Program-made: the position numbers and the translations under genes | Shown: one piece after another, positions 1 through 8,700 of the stretch | Position numbering within the stretch: position 1 is the stretch's first letter | Layout: each line of letters opens with the position of its first letter | The notes under the pieces: model-generated | What the model was told of the DNA's origin: nothing | Databases searched by the model: none | Seen by the model: the letters and a program-made list of their open reading frames with translations, nothing else | Assembly: GCA_002329285.1 (NCBI GenBank) | Contig: DCTO01000085.1 | Coordinates: forward strand, 1 to 14,835 | DNA length: 14,835 bases | DNA from: Ruminococcaceae bacterium UBA1438 | Lineage (GTDB): Bacteria > Bacillota > Clostridia > Oscillospirales > Acutalibacteraceae | Reading direction: 5' to 3'

Positions 1-472
1 TCGTGCCGTCGTCGGTTTCAAGCGTTGAGAATTTATATCCGTTAAAAAAGCCGCTCGTTTTTGCTTTTGCGGCAAGCTCTTCGGCGTATTCCTGCGCTTC
101 TTCTTCGGAAACGGCGGCAATGCTGTTTGTGTTTGCCGAAATTATGCTTCCGCTCTTATCAACAGTAACGGTGAAAAAACGGGTGTCAAACGGTGTTTCT
201 TCTGAAAGATTGTTAAATTTGTTTTTTAATTCTTTTGTGATTTGCAATTTGTCAAATTCAGGCGGAGTGGCGCCGTCAAAATCCTCGCCCTCGCGCGGAG
301 GCATTGTTTGCAGCTCGCCGCCGTTTTCGCTAATGTAATCCAACCTTTGGTTTGCGGTGTTGTTAACGTTAACAAAATTGATGATGTTAATCGTGCCTAT
401 AATCCCTGCAAGAACCAGAAAAACGGAGCACATTGCAATTGCGATAAATTTTTTTCTCAGTGATTTAATCAT
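1..472 (-). CDS. Sensor histidine kinase, N-terminal part (cut by window edge)
   Basis: Reading the minus strand from the ATG at 472-470 gives 157 open codons to the window edge with no stop. The N-terminus is short and basic (MIKSLRKKF), followed by a hydrophobic segment at about residues 9-34 (one transmembrane helix). After it comes a hydrophilic stretch of over 120 residues, acidic and alanine-rich, that would lie outside the membrane. This is the layout of a membrane sensor kinase before its second helix, HAMP and kinase core, none of which are in the window. The ATG overlaps the last 8 bases of the response-regulator gene (ATGATTAA), implying translational coupling. The kinase call rests on the layout and on the partner gene, since no H-box is visible. 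The kinase would phosphorylate the upstream-encoded regulator in response to an unknown envelope signal. Confidence 0.8.
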   Translation of the reverse strand, partial: MIKSLRKKFIAIAMCSVFLVLAGIIGTINIINFVNVNNTANQRLDYISENGGELQTMPPREGEDFDGATPPEFDKLQITKELKNKFNNLSEETPFDTRFFTVTVDKSGSIISANTNSIAAVSEEEAQEYAEELAAKAKTSGFFNGYKFSTLETDDGT

Positions 473-1142
473 TGCTTTTCTCCAGACAGTAGCCAAGATT
501 TCGTTTTGCCTTTATGGCAACGTCAGCGCCGATTGAGGCAAGCTTTTTGCGAAGATATGAAACATAAACCCAAACAACGTTTAGCTCTGCCTCGCTGTCA
601 AACCCCCAGATTTTATCCATAAACATATCAACGGAAATAACCCTGCCGGTGTTCGTCATCAGCATTTCAAGCATCTGAAATTCCTTGTTTGCAAGGCGAA
701 GGCTGCCCTGCGGCCCTTTAAGCTCATAGCTTGCCCTATCCAGCGTGATGTTGCCGAAGCTTAAAACGGAATCCGTCTGCTCCGCCTGGCGCCTCGTCAT
801 CGCCCTCACTCTTGCAAGCAGCTCCTTTGTTGCAAAGGGCTTTGTCAGATAATCGTCAGCGCCGCTGTCAAGGCCGGCAACTCTGTCATCAATCTCCGAT
901 TTCGCCGTCAGCAGCAGCACGGGCACGTTAATGCCCTTTTTGCGGATTTCCTTTAAGGCTGAAATGCCGTCCATAACAGGCATCATAATGTCCATAATCA
1001 CGCCGTCATAAATCTCTGTTTCAAGATAATCAACCGCGTCCCTGCCGTTATAAACCGCATCAACCGAATAATTGTTGTGCTTAAGAATTGCAACAAGCGC
1101 ATTTGAAAGCTCAAGCTCATCCTCTGCCAGTAAAATTCTCAT
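465..1142 (-). CDS. OmpR/PhoB-family response regulator
   Basis: This is a two-domain transcription factor of 225 residues, the usual length for the family. The receiver domain (about 1-115) has the acidic pocket E7/D8, the phosphoacceptor D51 (in MDIMMP), T79 (LLLTAK) and K101 (LTKPF). The C-terminal winged-helix domain (about 125-222) ends with the typical WVYVSYLRKKL recognition-helix region and a GYCLE wing. Phosphorylation by the co-transcribed kinase should promote dimer binding to direct repeats. A GGAGGA ribosome binding site precedes the ATG. The gene overlaps the kinase start by 8 bases. A tandem 11-bp repeat lies just upstream, suggesting autoregulation. The targets cannot be told from the sequence. 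Confidence 0.96.
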   Translation of the reverse strand: MRILLAEDELELSNALVAILKHNNYSVDAVYNGRDAVDYLETEIYDGVIMDIMMPVMDGISALKEIRKKGINVPVLLLTAKSEIDDRVAGLDSGADDYLTKPFATKELLARVRAMTRRQAEQTDSVLSFGNITLDRASYELKGPQGSLRLANKEFQMLEMLMTNTGRVISVDMFMDKIWGFDSEAELNVVWVYVSYLRKKLASIGADVAIKAKRNLGYCLEKSND

Positions 1143-1174
1143 AAGTTATCCTCCGATTTTTTATCAAGGCAATG

Positions 1175-1207
1175 ATAATATGCGAAACTTAAATTTAACT
1201 TAAATTC
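1175..1207 (-). promoter_or_regulatory. Response-regulator promoter with 11-bp direct repeat
   Basis: On the plus strand AACTTAAATTT (1186-1196) is followed at once by AACTTAAATTC (1197-1207). Read on the minus strand this is TTTAAG-N5-TTTAAG with an 11-bp period, the spacing used by OmpR/PhoB-family dimers. Five bases downstream on the minus strand is TATTAT (1180-1175), a reasonable -10. The -35 position (TTAAGT) is poor and lies within the repeats, which is typical of an activator-dependent promoter. The repeat overlaps the stop codon of the upstream double-HTH gene. That the adjacent regulator binds here is inference. Confidence 0.55.
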
Positions 1208-2579
1208 AGTTGCTTATATAATTTTCAATCGCCTTTCGCAGCTGGTTGTTGAAAATAACAAAGCTTATGCTTGGGGTTGCAAGCTTTTTAAGCATAATCC
1301 ATTTGTTATCGCAAAGGGTAAATTCAATATTTGCAAGCTGCGGCTTTCTGATTATTTCAAACTCTGCCGATTCCCTTTCACTTTCAAGAAAGACTGAAAG
1401 CTCCGCCTCGTTCTCCTGCGTATAAATCCTCATCAGCGGCTTTGATTTTGAAATCATGTATTCAGCACGCCTGTTGAAATAATCAACATCCTCGCGCTTT
1501 GTTGTAACGGTAAGGCGGGTGTTGCTCTGCTTTCCTTTTTCACAATCGGCAACAAGCGCCGCGCTGCCCGATGTGGCAAGCATTGTTGAAAATATAGCGG
1601 ATGGCGTGCTTTCAAAATAATACGGCGAAATTAAGCCCGTCATATAAATAGGAATCCAAACCTCAAGCCCCAGCAGCATTTCTTTCATCGGGCGGTTAAC
1701 CGTGTGTATCAGATTAAGGTGAATACCTTTGTTGATAAGCGCCGTAACTGCATAAATCAGCTTTGCCTGCCGGCTGTCATCAACCTCGTTCATCGGTATA
1801 TCGCTGTAAATCAAAACGGGATTTTTGCTTTTGCCGATAAGGGTGTATTTAAAGAAATCCTTTTCAGCCTCCTGCATTCCCTTAACCCCGTAATAAACCT
1901 TGGAAATGCTTGGCATAATCGGTGTTGTTGGAATTTTGAATTTGCCCTGGCCGGAAATCTCGCTGTTATCTGAAAAGCTGTTAAGCATTTCAAGAAATCC
2001 CTCAACAGCCGGGCTTTTCTCCTCCTGATACGAAAGCAGAAAGCCCTCAACACATTTTTTATATGTCTGTGTGGAATCAAGCTCTTTTTCATCGCAGCCG
2101 ATAACGCCTGCAACCAATGCCTTATCCTCGCTGCCTGTGTAATGGCCTGCAATGTAATTTGCAATTTTTTCTGTAAAATCGGCAAGGTCTGCGGGGCGAC
2201 GGGTGCCGTTTTTTATCCTTGAAATAAAGGAAGCGTTATAGCTCATACTGTGCGCCAGATTGCTTGTGTTAAGCTTAAGCTCGTTGATAAGCTGATTAAA
2301 ATTATCAACAAAGCTTTCAAACTGCACATCGCCCGTGTCAATAGTTGCGGTTAATTCTGCAAAAGCCTCGTCAGAGTCAAACGGCTTTCCTTTTTTCTGC
2401 GAAAGCTCGGCAATGCCGTTAATAAGGCTTTGCAGCTGGCGGCTGCCCTTCCTTGGCTGGCGTTTGCCGTTAAGGTATCTGCTTATAAGTGCGGTGGAAA
2501 GTCCTGCGCTGTGCGCAAGCTCGCTGGGGGAACATTCAAGCTCTGTAATATATCGGCTTAAAACCTCTCCGAAATTCAT
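1206..2579 (-). CDS. Double helix-turn-helix regulator with unknown C-terminal domain
   Basis: The protein has 457 residues. It contains two XRE/Cro-like helix-turn-helix domains, at about residues 5-60 and 90-145, that are visibly related: both carry the pattern LAHS-x7-ISR-x2-NG-x-R-x-P (at 21-42 and 108-129), so one arose by duplication. A variable linker (about 150-215) follows, then an alpha/beta-looking region of about 240 residues rich in beta-strand patterns (for example NPVLIYSDI and IHLNLIHTVNRP). I cannot assign this region to a named domain; it may be a ligand or signal sensor. I see no transmembrane segment. The start ATG has an AGAGGG ribosome binding site. The gene diverges from the surface-protein gene, and the shared 201-bp gap holds a four-hexamer palindrome, so it probably controls that gene and itself. 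Residue-level function beyond DNA binding is unknown. Confidence 0.85.
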   Translation of the reverse strand: MNFGEVLSRYITELECSPSELAHSAGLSTALISRYLNGKRQPRKGSRQLQSLINGIAELSQKKGKPFDSDEAFAELTATIDTGDVQFESFVDNFNQLINELKLNTSNLAHSMSYNASFISRIKNGTRRPADLADFTEKIANYIAGHYTGSEDKALVAGVIGCDEKELDSTQTYKKCVEGFLLSYQEEKSPAVEGFLEMLNSFSDNSEISGQGKFKIPTTPIMPSISKVYYGVKGMQEAEKDFFKYTLIGKSKNPVLIYSDIPMNEVDDSRQAKLIYAVTALINKGIHLNLIHTVNRPMKEMLLGLEVWIPIYMTGLISPYYFESTPSAIFSTMLATSGSAALVADCEKGKQSNTRLTVTTKREDVDYFNRRAEYMISKSKPLMRIYTQENEAELSVFLESERESAEFEIIRKPQLANIEFTLCDNKWIMLKKLATPSISFVIFNNQLRKAIENYISN

Positions 2580-2632
2580 TTTTCTGCCCTCTTTTTTTGA
2601 TACTTAATCACTGTAAAAGCATTTCATTTGCC

Positions 2633-2661
2633 ATTATAGCTTACTTTATGGGAAAAATAAA
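2633..2661 (-). promoter_or_regulatory. Putative promoter of the double-HTH regulator gene
   Basis: A perfect TATAAT lies on the minus strand at 2638-2633. The hexamer 17 bp upstream (2661-2656) is TTTATT, only a weak -35. A TTGCCA hexamer (2628-2633), identical to the outer element of the nearby palindrome, abuts and shares one base with the -10, which would allow autorepression. The call rests mainly on the -10. Confidence 0.5.
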
Positions 2662-2678
2662 GAGAAAACGGCAAAAAG

Positions 2679-2709
2679 TTGCCAAAATTGTCATTGACAA
2701 AAATGGCAA
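2679..2709. promoter_or_regulatory. Four-hexamer palindromic operator
   Basis: This 31-bp imperfect palindrome is centred on 2694: TTGCCA (2679-2684), three bases, TTGTCA (2688-2693), T, TGACAA (2695-2700), three bases, TGGCAA (2704-2709). All twelve paired hexamer positions match. Within each arm the two hexamers are direct repeats 9 bp apart, and the arms are inverted. Extra copies lie at 2669-2674 (CGGCAA) and 2628-2633 (TTGCCA). The site ends 5 bp before the -35 of the surface-protein promoter. The geometry suits a dimer in which each subunit contributes two HTH domains, so the neighbouring regulator is the likely binder (inference). Confidence 0.7.
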
Positions 2710-2714
2710 CCATA

Positions 2715-2743
2715 TTGAACTTTTGTTTTTAGTTATGTATAGT
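2715..2743 (+). promoter_or_regulatory. Promoter of the large surface-protein gene
   Basis: TTGAAC (2715-2720) and TATAGT (2738-2743) are separated by 17 bp. Transcription would start near 2750, giving a leader of about 30 bases that includes the AAGGAGG ribosome binding site at 2767-2773. The palindromic operator lies directly upstream of the -35, a position compatible with activation as well as repression. Confidence 0.65.
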
Positions 2744-2780
2744 GATATTGAATACTTATATTAAAAAAGGAGGTTTAAGT

Positions 2781-5700
2781 ATGAAAAGGTTTTTGTGCAT
2801 TTTTCTTTCGGCTTTAATGGTGCTTACAGTTATGCCGTTAACTGCACTTGCGGATGAAGATGCCATTACAGAAATCAGCTTTGCTCCTGTTAACGGCAGC
2901 AAGGTTATTTATGAATACACAAACTGTGACCATGTCTATAATTCAGAAGGCGAATTTGATTATTATTGGAATCCGCCGTTTGAAAACGGAGACGCGCTCA
3001 CCCTTGTGTATGAAACACACTCTGAGACGTATTACTATAACAATTCGCAGGAATACGGCTGGGGAAGCTGGGTTGACAGCGACGGTAATGAGCTTTCCGC
3101 TGATTACAATGTTGTTACACAGTACACCTTTAATCAGTCAGTTGACAATCAGTACACCTATGGCGAATACGAATATGTTATTAATGTAACTGACCCGTAT
3201 GACGGCCGGCAATACACTTACAGGCAGCCGTTCACCTTTGCGCCGAATCCCGTAACCGGCATTGATGTTGATTTCGGCAATATTGTTCTGGCAGAGGGCA
3301 AAGACTGCAAAATTGCTTATGATGCGGATAATGTGCAGTATAACTACTATAATTTCAACTATTTCCGGGAGGGCAACACCGTCACCCTGCACACTGCAGA
3401 CGGCGATATTGTTTACACCTGCCGGCAGGGTATGAACAGTTATGGCTATCAGGTTATGGATTTCTTCACCGAGGACGGAGAACCGCTTCCTACGGAAAGC
3501 TTTGTTTTTGATGACCATCAGACAACAAATCACTGGTACGGCGGCAACACCTATCAGGTTGATTACACTTATCTTGGCCATTATACCACAAGCTTTGATG
3601 TAACAATTAAGCCGGCTCCCATCAGCCTTGAGGTTGCCGGCTTTGTTGAGCCCGGTCCTTATATGGAGAATTCAAACGGCTATGTTGCAACAGACAGCAA
3701 CGGCGATGAATATTTCCATTATAATACCAAGGGCCTTTGCTCTGATGGCGTAACCCTCACAGTTGGTTATGAGGATGAAAGCTTAAATGTAACCTACACT
3801 GCCGAATCAAGATATAACGAGCAGTACGGCTACACATATTATGTGTTTGTTGACGGTGACGGCAATGAGCTTCAGGAGGATATTTACACCGTTGATAATC
3901 AGGATACGGAGCATTGGGGCATAGGCGAAAATGCTTTCCATTATGAGGTGTTTGGCCTTTCAACCCCCGATTTCTATGTAACGATTACAGAGGCTCCGAA
4001 AGCAATGTTTCTTGAGGGCTTTGTGCCCGGTAGTGCTGTTGAAGGCTCTCAGTGCAATGTAAGAACAGACAGCAATAATGAGGAATATTATGATTATTGG
4101 CTGCCGGCAGTTTGCCAGGAGGGCGTAACCTTAACCTTTACTTATGACAATCAGGATGATGTGGTTTATACCGCAGAGCTGAGGCATAACGACGAATATA
4201 ATTATGACCAATGGGTATTTGTTGATGAAAACGGCGAAGTGCTTTCCGGCTATATCGGCAATGATGCAAATCAGAGTGAGGAGCATTGGGGTGTTGGCGA
4301 GCATACATATAACATCACTTATGGCAGCCTGAGCTGGGAAACCACCTTCACGGTTCTGGAGGCTCCCGTTGAAATGATTATTGAAGGTATGGACGGCGGC
4401 AGAACCAAGGCGGGCGAAGGCGGCTATAACAGAACTGACGCTGACGGCGAGCAGTATTTCTATTACTGGCTTCCCTCCGTTTATCAGGAGGGCGTAACGG
4501 TTACCTTCCGCTATGAAAGCGGCGCTGAGGACGTTTATCATACCGAGCAGAGATATAACGAGGAAGACGATTGGTACGAGACTTACCTTGCAGACGAGGA
4601 CGGAAACGAGGTTGACATCCATATCAGCACGGTTGACGACCAGGAGGAAAACCATTGGGGCGTAGGCGAGCATACGTATAGTATGACTTACGGCAATCTT
4701 TCTCAGGAATTCACGTTCACCATTGAGGCCGCTCCGACAGCGATTACATTTGCTTTTGCTTCGGAAGTTAACACCACCTTTAACGAGGGTATGAACGGCT
4801 ACTTTGACGAAGAATGCGGCCACTTTATTTATAATCTTCCCTGGCCTCAGGAGGAGGGCAACACCATCACCCTTTATTATGAAGAGGGCGACCCCGTTGT
4901 TTACACCTGCGTTCGCGAGTATAACGAGGAAGAGGATTATTACGAGCATTATTTTGTAAACGAGGATGGCGACAGGCTTGACGGTTGGCTCCGCTTTGAG
5001 GATAATCAGCAGGAAAATCCGTTCGTTGTTGGCGACAACACAGTTGAGCTTTGGCTTGACGACCTTTCAACTGAGGTTACCTTCACGGTTATCGAGGGCG
5101 CTGTCAGCATGGATTTCGTAACCCCGTATCCCGTTGCTATTTATGAGAAATCAGGCGGCTGGTATGCTCATAACGACGAAACGGGCGAGGATTTCTATTG
5201 TTATGATATGGGCTTCATCTATGATGAGGGCAACACCTTAACCCTGCATTTTGCAGACGGCGATAAGGTTTACGTTTCGCAGCTCGTTGAACACGAGGAT
5301 GATGAAGGCCACACCTGGAGCGATATCCAATATATTAATATAAATGATGAAAACGACGTTATCAATTCGTGGGATATTATCGTTTATGACGACCAGTATG
5401 AAGCTCCCTGGGGCGCAGGCATTCACGAGATTTCGGTTGGCTACGGCGCTTTGGGCACTCCGTTTGAGGTTGAAATTCTTGAGTCCGATATTGAAAGCGT
5501 TGAATTCGTATTCAGCCGCGGAATTCCGGTAATTCAGGAAAACACCTTCGGCTGGGTTGAAAGAGGAGAAAATGAGGACGGCAAATTTGAATTCTATTTC
5601 TATGATTATATGCCCTTCGTTTTCAGAATCGGCAATCAGCTTATCGTAAAATATAAGGATGAGCGCGGCACGGTTACTTACACCTGCGCGTTTGACCCCG

Positions 5701-8700
5701 AAGCAGGGGAGGATAACGCATACTGGTTCTATGATGAGGCGGGCAATCCTCTTGACGACGAGCCCGACCTTTACGACGGTCAATGGGAAGAGCCCTGGGC
5801 AGTTGGCGAGCATTTCGTTACGCTTTCTTACAGGGGCGCCGAAACCGATTTGGCATTTGATATTATTGAAAAAGCAATCACCGTTGTTGAGTTTACTCCT
5901 GCCGAGCCGCTTGTTGTAACGGAGGGCGAGGGTATTTCGGACAGACTCGTTTACAGCGCGGGCAACACAATCGCCGTAACCCTTTACAACGGCAAAAGCG
6001 AAACCTTCTATTCCGAAATCGGCGATGAATACAGATATAAGACCTCCGAGGGGCTTACAATCTGGGATTATTTCGTTGCAAACAATATCGTTTTAGAGGA
6101 TGATAACATTCATTTCTACGGCAGCTCGGAGCCGTGGGAGGTTGATGAAAACGCATTCCTCACCGTTGAAATCGGCGGCACGGAAACAACCTGCCCCGTA
6201 ACCGTAATAGCTTCTCAGGTAAGCTCAATTTCCTTTGCGCCTGCAAAGCCGATTGAGCTTATGGACAGCCTCGTTTGGTGGTTTGAGATGGATGGCAGAT
6301 GGATGTCCGAAATCAACGACCGCGTATTCAATAACGGTGACGTGCTCACCGTTAATTATAAGGATGACAGAGGCACGGTTAAATATATCTGCAACGCGCA
6401 TGGCGATTTCGTAAATGAGAAGGACGCCGAGGATATAATTTATCCGAGCTTTGAGTATGACGATAGTATTCATTACGTTGCAGGCAGCAAGGTTGAGCTT
6501 ACCATTCGTTTTGAAACGGGCAGCGCTCCCGCCACGGCAACCGTAATTGCCTGTCCGGTTGAAAGCTTCACTTACACACCGGCAGAGCCGTTCGTATTCA
6601 CGGAAAATCTTGACGGCGAAATCTGGCAGAGAACCGTTTATAACGAGAAAACCGGCAGAAATGAAACGATTGATTTCTTCGTATATAATGAGCAGGATAT
6701 CTGGGCAGAGGGAAGCACCCTTACGATTAATTATAACGACGGCAGAGGCACGGTTGTTTACACCTCTGACGGTGAAAGCTTCATAAGCGCAGACGGCGAC
6801 GTGCTTGATAACGAGCAAATCGGCGCGCTTTGGGGCAGAGACCAATGGGAAAACCCGTACACCGTTGGCGATGATAACGTTATTTACGTTCACTATATGG
6901 GTATTGAGACTCCGGTTCAGGTAACCGTCGTTCCCGATACCTGGGAAATGTATGCAATCGGCTATGATAACGAAGGCAATTCCTATGAAACGGGCAGCAA
7001 AATCGAGCTCGAGCAGGGTGATAAAATCTTCGTTTATTTCATTACCGATGATGATAATATGCGCCACGGCATCGTTCCTTTCGTTGGCTTCAGCGACGGA
7101 TATGACGAGGGCACGCTCACTCAGGCGGGCTATACCGTAACTACGGGCACGGCTGAGGAGCTTGGCTATCAGGTTGTGCATGGCGGCGACGTTTTCGGCC
7201 TTGAGATTGACGCAACGGACGTTCCTGTCGGCACGCACGCTTCGCTTAATTTCTTCCTCTATGTTCTGGATGAAAACTTCAGCTGGGATAATTTTGATTT
7301 CGTAAATACCGAGCACGCGTATGACGGCTCAATTGACGTTGGCGTAACGGGCCCCGTTGTTTATGATTACACCGTAACCGCAGACAGAGAAGCAGTTGAT
7401 TTCGGCGCAAAGTGCATTGATAAGGCAAATCCTGCGGCGCAGAACGTTGTTATCAAAAATGACGGAGATACGGAACTCACCGTTCTCTTTGATGAATATG
7501 ATTTCTTCATCGTTAATCTCGAATCCGGCACGGCAACTCTTCAGCCGGGCGAATGGGCAACCTTCAGCATCGTTCCTAAGGCAAATCTTGCGGTGGGTAA
7601 TTACACTGATACTATCGCGTTCAGAACCGCATTCGGCACAAGCGCAAACGTTGCAGTTTCCTTCACTGTTAGGGAGCATAAGTTCGGCGAATACGTTTCA
7701 GACGGTAATGCAACCTATGACGCGGACGGCACAAAGACCCGCACATGCGAATACTGCGGCGCCAAGGAAACGATTGCGGACGAGGGCTCAAAGCTTATCC
7801 GCAACGGCTGGTTTGACGTTAACGGCGGCAAGAGCTATTTCGTTGATGACGTTGCATTAACAGGCGTTCAGAGAATTAGCGGCAAAACCTATGTGTTCAA
7901 TGATAATGGCATAATGCAAACCGGATGGAAGCAGGTTGATGGCAATTGGTATTATCTTAACACGGACGGCGCTGCCGCAATCGGCTGGAAGCAGATTAAG
8001 AATATTTGGTATTGGTTTGATGCCGAAGGCGTTATGGCAACCGGCTTTAAGGAAATCAACGGCGCAACCTATTACTTTGAGGGCAGCGGCGCAATGAAGA
8101 CGGGCTGGTTTAAGCTCACCTTTGAGGATGGCTATTATAACTGGTACTACGCTAATTCCAGCGGCGCGCTTCTCAGCGGCTGGCAGAAGGTTAATAACGT
8201 TTGGTATTATTTCGTACCGGGCGAGTTCTGGATGGTATTCGGCGGCACCGCTGAGATTGGCGGCACAACCTATTGCTTTGATGATAACGGCAAGATGGTA
8301 ACCGGCTGGAAGCAGATTGACGGCACCTGGTATTACTTCCAGTCAAGCGGCGCAATGGTTAAGGGCTGGCAGAAAATCAGCAACGTTTGGTATTACTTTG
8401 ACGCTGAAGGCGCTATGCTTACGGGCTGGCAGGAAATTAAGAAAATCAAATATTACTTCCAGTCAAGCGGCGCAATGTCAACAGGCTGGCAGAAGATTGG
8501 TAATGCTTGGTATTATTTCAATGCCAGCGGCCATATGCAGACGGGCTGGCAGACCATTGATGGCGCGCTTTATCTCTTCAATGAAGAGGGCGTTATGCAA
8601 ACCGGCGGTTGGAGACAGATTGAAGGCGCTTGGTATTACATCTATTCAAGCGGCGCAGTTGCAACCGGCTGGAAGCAGCTCAGCGGCGTTTGGTATTATT

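Noticed and set aside
242..463. Small plus-strand frames at the left edge
   Set aside because: They are antisense to the sensor-kinase frame, which is open for 157 codons, has a membrane segment and is coupled to the response regulator.
2694..2699. TTGACA as the -35 of the surface-protein promoter
   Set aside because: No acceptable -10 lies 16-18 bp downstream (GAACTT at 17). The hexamer is better explained as part of the palindrome, and TTGAAC/TATAGT fits as the promoter.
2742..2780. Upstream in-frame start for the large surface protein
   Set aside because: It lacks a ribosome binding site, overlaps the predicted -10, and would put 13 extra residues before a normal signal peptide. The ATG at 2781 has AAGGAGG.
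4131..7316. Long minus-strand open frames (up to 363 codons) inside the surface-protein gene
   Set aside because: They mirror the repeat-coding plus strand, have no ribosome binding sites or recognisable domains, and alternate hydrophobic stretches as expected from reversed acidic codons.
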